From NCBI RefSeq assembly GCF_004151245.1, contig NZ_JUIW01000005.1, positions 186,001 through 250,000 on the forward strand: a stretch of DNA of 64,000 bases, in the 5' to 3' direction. A program made the translations under genes and the position numbers. Every line of letters starts with the position of its first letter. The first letter of the stretch is position 1. The stretch comes from Flavobacterium beibuense. Its GTDB lineage: Bacteria; Bacteroidota; Bacteroidia; Flavobacteriales; Flavobacteriaceae. The notes under the pieces were generated by a model. It did no database searches and was not told where the DNA came from. It was given only the letters and a program-made list of their open reading frames with translations. This document shows positions 52,422 to 62,317 of this stretch, in pieces.

Positions 52422-53540
52422 TTATGCCTTGGTTAAATGTTGTATTATTAATTGTGCAGTTTTTTGGCTAGCCCCGCTACCGCCTAGTTTTTTCTCTAAA
52501 AGATTATAGTCTTCAAGTACTTTTTTCCTGTGTTCAGGGTTAAGTATCTTCTCCAGTTCCTTTTTAATGTTCTTCTTGTTACATTCGTCCTGAATAAGTT
52601 CTTTTACCACTTCGCGATCCATTATAAGGTTAACCAGTGATATGTATTTAAGCGTGATAATACGTTTTGCAATCTGATAAGAAATCCAGTTTCCTTTATA
52701 GCAAACTACCTCCGGTACTTTAAATAAGGCTGTTTCCAGTGTGGCAGTGCCTGATGTAACTAATGCGGCATGGGCAATGCTTAGCAGATCGTAAGTCTTG
52801 TTGCTTATAAAATGAACATTACTGTTTTTTAAAAACTGCTGATAGAATTCATAATCCTGTGATGGTGCTCCTGCTATTACAAACTGATAGTCGGGAAAAT
52901 AGTTCACTACCGACAGCATTTCGCTTAGCATTTTAGATATTTCCTGTTTACGGCTACCGGGCAGCAACGCGATTACGGGCTTGTCGTCAAGATTATTTTC
53001 TTTTCTGAATTGTTCGGCATCAGTTGCTTTTCTGTTTTGTATGGCATCTATAAGCGGGTGGCCTACAAACTCAACGGCAAACTGATGTTTGTTTTCATAA
53101 AAATCCTTTTCAAACGGAAGGATGATATACATATGGTCTACATCCCTTTTTATGGCTTTTATCCTGTTTTCTTTCCATGCCCATATTTGTGGTGAAATGT
53201 AGTAATGTGTTTTATAGCCTTTTTCTTTAGCCCATTTGGCAATACGCATGTTAAAGCCTGGGTAATCGATGAAGATAATTACATCAGGCTTAAAGGATTC
53301 TATATCCTGTTTGCAAAACTTAATGTTGCCTAAAATAGTACGCAGGTTTTGCACTACTTCTGCAAAACCCATAAATGCAAGATCACGATAATGCTTTATT
53401 AGTGTGCCTCCGGTTTGCTGCATAAGGTCTCCTCCCCAAAAATGTATTTCTGCGTCCGGATCCTGTTTGTAAAGTTCCTTCATAAGATTGGAGCCGTGTA
53501 GGTCGCCCGAAGCTTCTCCTGCAATTATGTAATATTTCAT
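52422..53540 (-). CDS. lpxB: Lipid-A-disaccharide synthase
   Basis: A 372-residue GT-B glycosyltransferase that joins lipid X and UDP-2,3-diacylglucosamine in lipid A synthesis. It has KYYIIAGEASGDLHGSNLM at the start, a GFAEVVQNLR segment, SPQIWAWKENRIK, LLPGSRKQEISKML, and ATLETALFKVPEVV. Length is normal. In transcription order the run is surE, small membrane protein, lpxB, NlpC/P60, so lipid A synthesis is linked here to cell-wall and nucleotide-phosphatase functions. Confidence 0.96.
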   Translation of the reverse strand: MKYYIIAGEASGDLHGSNLMKELYKQDPDAEIHFWGGDLMQQTGGTLIKHYRDLAFMGFAEVVQNLRTILGNIKFCKQDIESFKPDVIIFIDYPGFNMRIAKWAKEKGYKTHYYISPQIWAWKENRIKAIKRDVDHMYIILPFEKDFYENKHQFAVEFVGHPLIDAIQNRKATDAEQFRKENNLDDKPVIALLPGSRKQEISKMLSEMLSVVNYFPDYQFVIAGAPSQDYEFYQQFLKNSNVHFISNKTYDLLSIAHAALVTSGTATLETALFKVPEVVCYKGNWISYQIAKRIITLKYISLVNLIMDREVVKELIQDECNKKNIKKELEKILNPEHRKKVLEDYNLLEKKLGGSGASQKTAQLIIQHLTKA

Positions 53541-53584
53541 GCTTAAAGTTTAAGAGCCAAAAATAGTTATTTTAAAGCAGCGTT

Positions 53585-53866
53585 TTATACAATTAGCGTA
53601 ATAAGGGCAAGAATTGCAGTAGCTGCAATTATACCCCAGGCCATCATATCCTTTTTTAATCGTATAAGTATAAAAAACACGATGAGATTTAATACTGTAC
53701 CTATGGTAATTACTTTTCCTAACAAACCTTCGGCACGCATTGTACTTAAGCCGTTTTCAAAACCATTATCGGTAAATAACTCTAAAAAAAGATAAACACC
53801 CAGTAAGGCTGCTGCCAGGCCTATAACTATGCCTAAGAATAATTGGATATAATCAGTTAGTTTCAT
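53585..53866 (-). CDS. Small three-helix membrane protein
   Basis: A 93-residue protein with three predicted helices (about residues 8-30, 50-68, 72-92) and no recognised domain. The gene starts 1 nt after the surE stop and lies 44 bp before lpxB, so it sits inside the surE-lpxB transcription run, which supports its reality. Function unknown. Confidence 0.7.
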   Translation of the reverse strand: MKLTDYIQLFLGIVIGLAAALLGVYLFLELFTDNGFENGLSTMRAEGLLGKVITIGTVLNLIVFFILIRLKKDMMAWGIIAATAILALITLIV

Positions 53867-54637
53867 TTATAATTTCCACGAATTAAGTTGTTGTATAGCG
53901 TGATGGGCAGTAAGGTCAAACTGTACAGGTACAATAGATATGTATCCGTTTTTAAGTGCCCATTCGTCTGTATCTTCGCCATTGTCAAGGTTTACAAATT
54001 TTCCTGTCAGCCAGTAATAATCGCGTCCCTGTGGGTTTTGTCTTTTATCAAACTCTTCCATCCACATGGCTTTGGCCTGTCGGCAAACTTTCATGCCTTT
54101 TATTTCTTTTTCCTTAAGCTTAGGGAAGTTTACGTTAAGTATAACTCCTTCGGGCAATCCGTTATCTAAAACCTGTTGAGTTATTTTTTTTATAAAAGGT
54201 TTTGCGGGCTCAAAATCGGCATTCCAGTTGTAATCCAATAAAGAAAAACCTATAGCCGGGATACCTTCAATACCAGCTTCAACTGCGGCACTCATCGTGC
54301 CGGAGTAAATTACATTGATTGATGAGTTGGAGCCGTGATTAACTCCGGAAACACATAAATCGGGCTTGCGGTTAAGAATTTCGTTAACGGCAAACTTAAC
54401 GCAGTCTACCGGAGTGCCTGAGCAACTGTATTCGGTTTCTACATCCGGGTCAATGTCTATCTTATTTATAAACAGGGTGTTATTTATGGTTATGGCATGT
54501 CCGGTGGCCGATTGCGGACTGTCGGGTGCCACCACCACAACTTCCCCAATCTCTTTCATTACCGAAATAAGTGCACGTATGCCGGGGGCAGAAATACCGT
54601 CGTCATTAGTAACCAGTATAAGCGGTTTTTTCTTCAT
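53867..54637 (-). CDS. surE: 5'/3'-nucleotidase SurE
   Basis: A 256-residue metal-dependent nucleotidase with the conserved metal-binding N-terminus LILVTNDDGISAPGIRAL (Asp-Asp pair at about residues 12-13), SATGHAITIN, VSGVNHGSNSSINVIYSGTM, and AAVEAGIEGIPAIGFS. It dephosphorylates nucleoside 5'- and 3'-monophosphates and helps survival in stationary phase. Length is normal. It is the first gene of the surE-lpxB run. Confidence 0.96.
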   Translation of the reverse strand: MKKKPLILVTNDDGISAPGIRALISVMKEIGEVVVVAPDSPQSATGHAITINNTLFINKIDIDPDVETEYSCSGTPVDCVKFAVNEILNRKPDLCVSGVNHGSNSSINVIYSGTMSAAVEAGIEGIPAIGFSLLDYNWNADFEPAKPFIKKITQQVLDNGLPEGVILNVNFPKLKEKEIKGMKVCRQAKAMWMEEFDKRQNPQGRDYYWLTGKFVNLDNGEDTDEWALKNGYISIVPVQFDLTAHHAIQQLNSWKL

Positions 54638-54775
54638 CTGTGTAGTGAAATCAAAATAAGAGTTGTACTTTTACGTTAGCTAAAATAAGCATTTTTGCTT
54701 TCGTGCCCCTCATTTTTATTGGCGGAATTTAATGTCAGGTGAATTTTTGGCACGCTTTTTTATACAGAATTTATA

Positions 54776-56962
54776 ATGAAAGCCATTTTGAGATTTATGA
54801 AAAGAAATTATAAGATACTTATAGTTGTTGCTGTATTAACAGTAGCACTATTTAGTTTTGTGCCAAGACAGAAACAGTCAGATCCCGAAAAAGATAAATT
54901 ATTACTTGAACTTATAACATTTGTTATTGAGAAAGGCCATTATGACCCTGCTGCAATAGATGATAATTTCTCTAAAGGAGTTTATAAAGATTATATAGAA
55001 GGGCTTGATCCTTCAAAACGTTTCTTCATGCAGTCGGATATCGATGAGTTCTCTAAATATGAACTTAAGATTGATGATATGATTAGGGAAAGGGATCTTA
55101 CATTTTTTGATCTTACCTATACAAGACTACTTAAAAGGATAAAAGAGTCGGAAGGACTTTATAAGGATATACTAAGTAAACCTTTTGATTATACAATAAA
55201 CGAAACTTTTGATGCCGACTATGAGCATAAGCCTTACGTGAAAAGTAAGGACGAGCTTAAAACACGTTGGGAAAAACAACTTAAGCTTTCGGTATTATCT
55301 TCTGTAACTGATAAACAAAAAGTTCAGGATAAGGCAGCAAAGGCTTTTGAAGAGAAAAAAGACAAAGAAGGTGATAAGCCTGAAACAAAACCGTTTGATG
55401 AACTTGAGAAAGAAGCTCGTGAAGCGAGTTTAAAATCATTGGACCAATACTTTGAGTTTATTGAAGATCTTACACGCGATGAATGGTTTAGTATTTACCT
55501 TAACGCTATTGCCGAAAGATTTGACCCACATACATTCTACTTTGCTCCGGATGATAAGGAGAAGTTTGATGACAGTATGAGAGGTTCTATTGAAGGTATA
55601 GGGGCAAGGTTAATGAAGAAAAATGATTATGTAGAGATATCTGAACTTATACCTGGTGGTCCTGCCTGGAGAGGTAAACAGCTTGAGCAGGGTGACCTAA
55701 TCATGAAAGTGGCTCAGGGAGAGGAAATGCCAGTAGATATTGCAGGTATGCGCCTTGAAGATGTGGTTAAGAAAATTAAAGGGCCAAAAGGTACTGAGGT
55801 TAGACTAACGGTTAAGAAAGTTGACGGTAGTATTGAAGTAATTCCTATAACCAGGGAAGTGGTTGAGTTGGAAGAGACGTATGCCAAATCAAGCGTTGTT
55901 GAAAAAGACGGATTAAAATATGGTATTATCAACCTGCCTAAGTTCTATATTGACTTTGAGAACAAAGACAACCGTGATGCTGCTAAAGATGTAGCAGCAG
56001 AAGTTGAAAAACTTAAACAAAACGGTGTAAAAGGTATTATTATTGACCTTAGGGACAACGGCGGAGGTTCGCTTAAAACCGTTGTGGATATGACAGGGCT
56101 GTTTGTTCCTAAAGGGCCTGTTGTTCAGGTTAAGACTACCGGAAAAAATAAAGAAGTTCTTGAAGATAAGGATACTAAAGTGCAGTGGGACGGACCGCTT
56201 GTGGTATTGGTAAATAACTTTTCGGCTTCGGCTTCAGAGATTTTTGCAGCTGCAATTCAGGATTACAACCGCGGACTTATTTTAGGGAGCAGACATACCT
56301 ATGGTAAAGGTACTGTTCAAAATGTAATAGACCTTAATCAGTTTGTTAGGGGTAACTCTATGGGTGATTTAGGGGCACTAAAAACCACTACACAAAAGTT
56401 CTACCGTATTAATGGTGGTTCTACACAAAGAGAAGGTGTTTATAGTGATATTATTATGCCGGACAGATATGCTTACCTTGAAATGGGAGAGCGTGATTCA
56501 GAAAACGCAATGCCATGGGATAAAATAGATGCTGCTTCGTTTACACGTTTCAATAATAATTTCGATCTTGTTATTGCAAACAGTAAAGACAGGATTTCTA
56601 AAAATGACCAGTTTAAGCTAATCGATGAAAATGCTAAATGGATTGATGCTAAAAAAGATGATACTAAATTCGATCTTAACATAGACAAGTTTAAAGCTGA
56701 AATTGCGAAAACGGAAGAGATAACCAAAAAGTTCAAAGCGATATCTGATTATAAAAACAGTTTACAGTTTGAGCCACTACCGCAGGAAAAAGCTGCTTTT
56801 GAAAAAGATCCTGCCGCTGCAGAGAAAAAACAAAGATGGTATGAAAGTCTTTCTAAAGATGTATATGTAGAGGAAGCACTAAACGTACTTGAAGATATGC
56901 AGCCTAAAGCTGCCAAAACAGTATCTTTAAACAAAAAAGAAAAGCCTATTAAAACCAGATAA
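54776..56962 (+). CDS. Carboxy-terminal processing protease (S41, Prc/Tsp-like)
   Basis: A 728-residue periplasmic protease with an N-terminal anchor (about residues 14-28), a long N-terminal helical domain, a PDZ domain (about residues 255-350; SIEGIGARLMKKNDYVEI and LIMKVAQGEEMPVDIAG), and the S41 core. Catalytic Ser is in SASASEIFAAAIQDY near residue 486 and Lys in RHTYGKGTVQNV near 511. The C-terminal DUF3340-like extension (about 590-728) is as in Prc. It trims the C-termini of periplasmic and secreted proteins. Confidence 0.93.
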   Translation: MKAILRFMKRNYKILIVVAVLTVALFSFVPRQKQSDPEKDKLLLELITFVIEKGHYDPAAIDDNFSKGVYKDYIEGLDPSKRFFMQSDIDEFSKYELKIDDMIRERDLTFFDLTYTRLLKRIKESEGLYKDILSKPFDYTINETFDADYEHKPYVKSKDELKTRWEKQLKLSVLSSVTDKQKVQDKAAKAFEEKKDKEGDKPETKPFDELEKEAREASLKSLDQYFEFIEDLTRDEWFSIYLNAIAERFDPHTFYFAPDDKEKFDDSMRGSIEGIGARLMKKNDYVEISELIPGGPAWRGKQLEQGDLIMKVAQGEEMPVDIAGMRLEDVVKKIKGPKGTEVRLTVKKVDGSIEVIPITREVVELEETYAKSSVVEKDGLKYGIINLPKFYIDFENKDNRDAAKDVAAEVEKLKQNGVKGIIIDLRDNGGGSLKTVVDMTGLFVPKGPVVQVKTTGKNKEVLEDKDTKVQWDGPLVVLVNNFSASASEIFAAAIQDYNRGLILGSRHTYGKGTVQNVIDLNQFVRGNSMGDLGALKTTTQKFYRINGGSTQREGVYSDIIMPDRYAYLEMGERDSENAMPWDKIDAASFTRFNNNFDLVIANSKDRISKNDQFKLIDENAKWIDAKKDDTKFDLNIDKFKAEIAKTEEITKKFKAISDYKNSLQFEPLPQEKAAFEKDPAAAEKKQRWYESLSKDVYVEEALNVLEDMQPKAAKTVSLNKKEKPIKTR

Positions 56963-56968
56963 GTTTTA

Positions 56969-58078
56969 ATGAATAAAAATAATCAATCCCTTACAGGCTT
57001 AGCGCTCCAAAAGTTCAGGAAGAACTTTTGGGGCGTTTTAAGTTTGTCGTTTATTGTAATCCTTATGTTTGTCGCCTTGTTTGCCTATGTGTTGGCTCCC
57101 GATAAAACAAAAAATGCAAACTGGGGTGATCTTTCTATTCACTCTAAATCACCGGGTTTTACCGTGCAGATGCTTACACTACCTGTTTCCGGTAAGACAG
57201 AGGAAACACATTTAAGCGATTACTTTACAGGCAAAGATTTTATACAGCCTAAAGTACCCATTTTAGGTTACGAAATAATAGGGGATAGTCTTATTTATAA
57301 AGAATATACCACTGATGCCGATCTGGCTGTTACCAAAACAGTCCCTCTAACGATATTTGGAACTAAGGATGCCGAAAAAATAAAGGCTGATTATATAAAA
57401 CAGCAAAAATTTATATTGGGTACCGACAGCCAGGGGAGGGATTTGCTTAGCAGGCTTCTGGTAGGTTCAAGAGTTTCCATTTCCATAGGTTTTGTGGCAG
57501 TTCTTATATCACTTATTGTTGGGATATTTTTTGGTGCTATAGCAGGTTATTTTGGAGGAAAGGTAGATGCCTTTGTAATGTGGCTGGTAAATATTATATG
57601 GTCTATACCTACACTGCTTTTGGTTATTGCCATTACCCTTGCGTTGGGTAAAGGTTTCTGGCAGGTATTTGTTGCTGTGGGGCTAACTATGTGGGTAGAG
57701 GTTGCCCGTGTGGTTAGGGGGCAGGTAATGAGTATAAAACAAATGCAGTTTGTAACGGCAGCTAGGGCTTTAGGTTATAACAACGGAAGAATAATTTTTA
57801 ACCATATATTACCCAATAGCATGGCGCCGGTAATCGTTATATCGGCTGCAAATTTTGCTTCGGCCATTCTTGTAGAAAGCGGACTCAGCTTTTTAGGGCT
57901 TGGAGCACAGCCTCCCATTCCAAGTTGGGGAGGGATGATTAAAGACCACTACAACTATATTATTTTGGGTAAACCATATCTGGCACTGGCTCCGGGAATT
58001 GCAATGCTACTATTGGTGCTTGCCTTTATGATGGTAGGTAATGCCCTGAGGGATGCCCTGGATGTTAAAGCAGAGTAA
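56969..58078 (+). CDS. ABC transporter permease (DppC/OppC type), orphan
   Basis: A 369-residue permease of the peptide/nickel class. Helix 1 is at about residues 22-44; an unusually long soluble insertion covers about residues 48-145; then the conserved permease domain begins LGTDSQGRDLLSRLLVGSRV and holds the EAA-loop FVTAARALGYNNGRIIFNHILPN (residues about 270-292) and GLSFLGLGAQPPIPSWGGMI. No ATPase, partner permease or binding protein is next to it, so the rest of the transporter must be encoded elsewhere. Gap to the protease gene 6 bp. Confidence 0.88.
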   Translation: MNKNNQSLTGLALQKFRKNFWGVLSLSFIVILMFVALFAYVLAPDKTKNANWGDLSIHSKSPGFTVQMLTLPVSGKTEETHLSDYFTGKDFIQPKVPILGYEIIGDSLIYKEYTTDADLAVTKTVPLTIFGTKDAEKIKADYIKQQKFILGTDSQGRDLLSRLLVGSRVSISIGFVAVLISLIVGIFFGAIAGYFGGKVDAFVMWLVNIIWSIPTLLLVIAITLALGKGFWQVFVAVGLTMWVEVARVVRGQVMSIKQMQFVTAARALGYNNGRIIFNHILPNSMAPVIVISAANFASAILVESGLSFLGLGAQPPIPSWGGMIKDHYNYIILGKPYLALAPGIAMLLLVLAFMMVGNALRDALDVKAE

Positions 58079-58092
58079 TCTTTTTAATACTT

Positions 58093-58701
58093 ATGATAAG
58101 ATTTTTAGCCCTTTTTCTTTTACTGATTAACTTGTCTTCATGTGGAGTTTTAAGACTTAACGAAAGTGATGCGATTGGAGAATATAAAGTTTCAGGAGAT
58201 TATACTGAAGGGATACTTAATCTTAACAAGGATAAAAGTTTTGATTACAAATATTTTATGGATGTAGGGGGCTGGTGTTGTGAAAGTAAAGGAGAATGGC
58301 GTTTATATAAAGGAAAACTTATCCTGAAAAGTTATCAGGAGTATAAAGAGGATTATATACTAGTTAGAGAATCTACTAATGATGATCCTCATATAGAGTT
58401 GTTTGATGAAGTTGGAGCTTTAGGTCATTCTTTTGGAGTTTATTTGGAAGGTAAATATTTTTCAGCAGATGACAATGGGAGAGTAGATTATGAAAATATT
58501 ATTGTTGACTCAATAAAAGTAAATCATTACGGTCTGTCCGAATCAGCTTCATTTTATAGGGTTGTAAATAAAAATTCAAATACTTTTTATATAAAAATAA
58601 AGGGTAAAACCTTAGCGACTAGTTATTTTGATGATTCTTTTAGAATAACTAAAAACTTTGTAAAAATTAAAAAGCTGAAATATAGAAAGATTAATGATTG
58701 A
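58093..58701 (+). CDS. Lipoprotein of unknown function, AT-rich gene
   Basis: A 202-residue predicted lipoprotein (signal MIRFLALFLLLINLSSC, Cys17). The N-terminal part resembles small exported lipocalin-like or copper-resistance-like proteins in style (GWCCESKGEWRLYKGKLILKS), but I cannot assign a family. It is unusually AT-rich: 58201-58260 has 14 G/C of 60 and 58561-58620 has 13 of 60, against the visibly higher content in neighbours, so horizontal gain is possible. It sits between the orphan permease and rodA, 15 bp from the first. Confidence 0.65.
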   Translation: MIRFLALFLLLINLSSCGVLRLNESDAIGEYKVSGDYTEGILNLNKDKSFDYKYFMDVGGWCCESKGEWRLYKGKLILKSYQEYKEDYILVRESTNDDPHIELFDEVGALGHSFGVYLEGKYFSADDNGRVDYENIIVDSIKVNHYGLSESASFYRVVNKNSNTFYIKIKGKTLATSYFDDSFRITKNFVKIKKLKYRKIND

Positions 58702-59958
58702 TTACCACTCATTAACCTTATTGGCATCCAGTTTTATAAATATAAACAACAGCGTTGTAAAGGCAAATAAGCTCGATCCTCCGTAAGAGAAAAACGGAAG
58801 TGGTACCCCAATAGTAGGGAAAAGCTTAATAAGCATCGCTATATTTACAAAAAAGTGCATAAAGAGTACTGCTGCCACACAATAGCCATACGTTCGGCTA
58901 AAGCGCGATTTTTGCCTTTCTGCGAGGTATAATACACGAAGTAGTAGTGCTGCAAACAAAACGATTACCACCATTGCGCCTGTAAAGCCCCATTCTTCAC
59001 CTACTGTGGTAAAAATATAATCGGTATGCTGTTCCGGCACAAAACCGCCTTTTGTTTGTGTTCCTTCAAGGTAGCCTTTACCAAGCCATGAACCTGAACC
59101 AATGGCAATCATAGACTGGTTAAGGTTGTAACCTTCCGCCTTTTGGTTTACGTTCTTATCAAAAAGTACATTAATACGGTCTTTTTGGTGATCTTCAAGT
59201 ACACTTTCAAACACATAGTCTACCGAATAGGAGAAACCTATCATTGCTACAAGCGAAATTCCGTAAAGTATAATATTTCGTCTCGCCCTTCGGGTAAGTA
59301 CATAGTGTATAATAACTCCTGCCACTATATAAATAAACAGGAACTGGAACTTAATAAGTAATGCAGCCAGGAAAAGTACTATAGCTAAAAATCCTGTCCA
59401 TAAATACCAGGCAGGCAAGCCTTCACGGTGCAGTACCAGTACAAACGAAGCAAATATCATTGCACTACCGGCATCCGGCTGCAACATAATAAGCATTATA
59501 GGTAGAGCAAGAATACCAAACGCGATAAGCTGATGGTTAGTGTTTTTAAGGTTTATCTGTACATCACTCAGGTATTTTGAAAGGATAAGTGCAGTGGCAA
59601 TCTTTGCAAACTCAGAGGGCTGTATACTAAACCCGCCAAAAGCATACCAGTTAGTTTGTCCCTTAATAGTTTTACCAGCCACAAATAACCCCGCGAGGAG
59701 TATGAGTGAGAGGATATAGAAAATGAGTGAATACTTCTCGTATATCTTGGCATCCAGTGAAAGTATAACGCTTATTAAAGGAATGCTCATCATAATGAAA
59801 AGCATTTGCTTACCATAAATCTGACCAAGGTCAAAAATAGAAGTTTCTTCGAGCGGTAACGAAGCGGAATAAATAGTCATCCAACCCAGTACTACTAATG
59901 CTGCATATAGTAATACCAAAGGCCAGTCAATATTATTTATAACGCTCTGATTTTTCAT
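58702..59958 (-). CDS. rodA: Rod shape-determining peptidoglycan polymerase RodA
   Basis: A 418-residue SEDS-family protein with about ten helices. It holds the conserved PSEFAKIATALILSKYLSD, QPDAGSAMIFA, YNLNQSMIAIGSGSWLGKGYLEG (in two parts) with FVPEQHTDYIFTTVGEEWGF, and PFFSYGGSSLFA near the C-terminus. It polymerises glycan strands during cell elongation together with the transpeptidase PBP2. Its start overlaps the pbp2 stop by 1 nt. No mreB-side regulator is visible beyond the operon order. Confidence 0.96.
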   Translation of the reverse strand: MKNQSVINNIDWPLVLLYAALVVLGWMTIYSASLPLEETSIFDLGQIYGKQMLFIMMSIPLISVILSLDAKIYEKYSLIFYILSLILLAGLFVAGKTIKGQTNWYAFGGFSIQPSEFAKIATALILSKYLSDVQINLKNTNHQLIAFGILALPIMLIMLQPDAGSAMIFASFVLVLHREGLPAWYLWTGFLAIVLFLAALLIKFQFLFIYIVAGVIIHYVLTRRARRNIILYGISLVAMIGFSYSVDYVFESVLEDHQKDRINVLFDKNVNQKAEGYNLNQSMIAIGSGSWLGKGYLEGTQTKGGFVPEQHTDYIFTTVGEEWGFTGAMVVIVLFAALLLRVLYLAERQKSRFSRTYGYCVAAVLFMHFFVNIAMLIKLFPTIGVPLPFFSYGGSSLFAFTTLLFIFIKLDANKVNEW

Positions 59959-61814
59959 TATTTGTTAATGGTAAACGGTTTTCCGCTTAACGGTTTTTCA
60001 TATTCTGCTTTAAGTCCCTGGGTAAGCATTTTTGTTTCAAGGTCTTTCCTTGTTATTTCGCCTTTTAGATATTTCTCAATCATAAGGCTGGCAATAGGCC
60101 CTGCCCAACGGGCGCCCCAGTAACCATTTTCCACAAATACCGCGATGGCTATTTTTGGATCATTTCTTGGTGCGAATGCTACAAATATAGAGTGATCGGT
60201 AAGCTGTGTTCTTTTTCCGTTTATTTTGGTAAAGTTTTCGGCCGTACCGGTCTTACCGCAAATCTCAATGCCTTCAACGCGCAGGCTTCTTGCTGTACCC
60301 AGGTTATATACATCATAAAGTCCGTCTATAACAGGTTTAAAGTGTTCCTGATCTATAGTTGTGTAATGTTTTGTGGTAAACTTTTGGTCTATTTTGTCTC
60401 CCTGTATTTTTTTAATGATGTGAGGAGTGTAGTAATAACCTTCGTTAGCTACTGCAGCCATCATATTTGCCAATTGTATAGGAGTCATTTTAACCTCACC
60501 CTGTCCAATAGCGTTAGATATAATTGTAGAACTTCTCCATCCGCCGTTAGGGTACCAATGGTCATAATAATTACCGTCAGGAATAAGTCCTTTTCTTCCT
60601 GGAGGTAAATCGTAACCCAAAAAGTTTCCTAGTCCGAAACTCTTAAGGTGATTACTCCACACGTCTACACCCTCTTTTGGTGACGCAAACTTATCTATGG
60701 TTTGCTTATAGGTGCTGCCGAAATAAGTGTTGCATGAATTATAAATACCATTGTGTAGTTTTACAGGTCCTGAATCGTGACATTTCATAAACGCCCCGCG
60801 ACCGTAAAAGAAACCATGATGACAAACGAATGTAGTGTTTTCGTCAATCGCGCCGGTTTGTAAACCTACAAGTCCGGTTAATATTTTAAACGGAGATCCC
60901 GGAGGGTATTCTGCAAGTAATCCCCTGTCAAAAAGAGGAAGACTTATAGTGTCGTTATATAGCTTTGTGTAATTTTCTGAACGCTTTCTTCCTACCAAAA
61001 TTGACGGATCGTATGAGGGAGCAGTTACCAGTGCCAGTATTTCTCCTGTTTTAGGCTCGATAGCAACAATACCGCCACGTTTCTCAAACATAAGCGACTC
61101 ACCGTATTTTTGCAGTTCGGCATCAAGGGTTAGGGTAATGTCTTTTCCCTTTACTGCAATAGTATCATAAATGCCATCTTTGAAAGGTCCTATCTCACGG
61201 CCAAAACGATCTCTTTGTATCCGTTTTACACCTTTTACACCTCTAAGTATATCCTCGTAGACTTCTTCAACCCCTTGTTTCCCGATAAGGTCACCGCTTT
61301 TGTAATAAGGGTTGTTTTGTATGGTGCTATAGTTTACCTGCTGTATGTAGCCAAAAACATTAGCAGCTACATCTACCTGATAATCCCTAAGCGAACGCTT
61401 AACGATATCAAAACCTTTAAATCGGCGTATTTTTTCCTGAAAGGCAGCAAACTCTTTTTTGTTAAGCTGTGGCAGGAATATAGAAGGTAACCTTGGGCTG
61501 TATACTTTTGCTTTTTCTACTTTTCGTATAAAATCTTCTTTGGTAATACCCAGCAGGCTGCAAATTTCAAGGGTATCGGTGTTCTTCATCTCATTAGGTG
61601 TGACCATAATGTCGTATGAAGGTTGGTTTGCAACAAGCAGTTCTCCGTTACGGTCGTATATATAACCGCGTTCGGGATATTCATATTTTACCTTAATAGC
61701 ATTGTTTTCCGACTTCTGGATGTAGGAGTCATCAAGAATCTGTAAATAAAAAAGTCTGGCTGCTATCAGCAGTGCTGCAGCTATAATTAATGCTGGCAGT
61801 AAAATCTTTCTCAT
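59958..61814 (-). CDS. mrdA: Penicillin-binding protein 2 (class B transpeptidase)
   Basis: A 618-residue class B penicillin-binding protein: one N-terminal helix, a dimerisation domain with YDIMVTPNEM, and the transpeptidase domain with SxxK in PPGSPFKILTGLVG (Ser307), SxN in YNSCNTYFGS near residue 366, and KTG in ICGKTGTAENF near 524. It cross-links peptidoglycan for cell elongation with RodA. Length fits PBP2. Overlaps mreD by 4 nt and rodA by 1 nt, so strong translational coupling within the operon is likely. Confidence 0.95.
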   Translation of the reverse strand: MRKILLPALIIAAALLIAARLFYLQILDDSYIQKSENNAIKVKYEYPERGYIYDRNGELLVANQPSYDIMVTPNEMKNTDTLEICSLLGITKEDFIRKVEKAKVYSPRLPSIFLPQLNKKEFAAFQEKIRRFKGFDIVKRSLRDYQVDVAANVFGYIQQVNYSTIQNNPYYKSGDLIGKQGVEEVYEDILRGVKGVKRIQRDRFGREIGPFKDGIYDTIAVKGKDITLTLDAELQKYGESLMFEKRGGIVAIEPKTGEILALVTAPSYDPSILVGRKRSENYTKLYNDTISLPLFDRGLLAEYPPGSPFKILTGLVGLQTGAIDENTTFVCHHGFFYGRGAFMKCHDSGPVKLHNGIYNSCNTYFGSTYKQTIDKFASPKEGVDVWSNHLKSFGLGNFLGYDLPPGRKGLIPDGNYYDHWYPNGGWRSSTIISNAIGQGEVKMTPIQLANMMAAVANEGYYYTPHIIKKIQGDKIDQKFTTKHYTTIDQEHFKPVIDGLYDVYNLGTARSLRVEGIEICGKTGTAENFTKINGKRTQLTDHSIFVAFAPRNDPKIAIAVFVENGYWGARWAGPIASLMIEKYLKGEITRKDLETKMLTQGLKAEYEKPLSGKPFTINK

Positions 61815-62317
61815 TGTTTGCCCGGCTTGATTAAGTAAATTATTGTAGTGCTAATTATCAAAGTGAATACAGTTGTTAGTAACGTTCTCCATAATATATC
61901 CAGAATTAAGCTAAAACTGAATATCTCCAAAAGATATAAAATTATATGGTGAGTTACAACTGAAATCAGGATAAATGAAAATCTCTCGGGCGTGAGGCGT
62001 TCATTTATTTTTATGGTTTGGTATTCATAACTGATACCAAAAGAAAATTTAAAGAATGTAGGGCGAAGATAGGCCAGGGTAACACAGGCTGCTGCATGAA
62101 CACCTCCTGAGTTTAGGAACATGTCTACTATAAGTCCTAAAAAGAAAGAGGATAACAGTAGTCCTGCTTTACTACCGTTAACAGGATATAGTAATATAAA
62201 TAGTATGTAAGGATAAGGATTGATAAATCCAAAAAGGTTTATACGGTTGAAGATAAAAACCTGTACAGCCAGTAAAAGGATAAACCTTGCGATATTTGTT
62301 ATAACAGTACTATTCAT
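61811..62317 (-). CDS. mreD: Rod shape-determining protein MreD
   Basis: A 168-residue membrane protein with about five helices, FLGLIVDMFLNSGGVHAAAC as the family core near residue 60, and no catalytic motif. It is a linker of the elongasome between MreC and PBP2/RodA. Overlaps mreC by 8 nt and pbp2 by 4 nt. Confidence 0.9.
   Translation of the reverse strand: MNSTVITNIARFILLLAVQVFIFNRINLFGFINPYPYILFILLYPVNGSKAGLLLSSFFLGLIVDMFLNSGGVHAAACVTLAYLRPTFFKFSFGISYEYQTIKINERLTPERFSFILISVVTHHIILYLLEIFSFSLILDILWRTLLTTVFTLIISTTIIYLIKPGKQ

Noticed and set aside
54737..54765. TGGCAC with downstream T-run before the processing protease gene, as a sigma-54 promoter
   Set aside because: The -12 half (TTGC) is absent, so only the -24 half fits.
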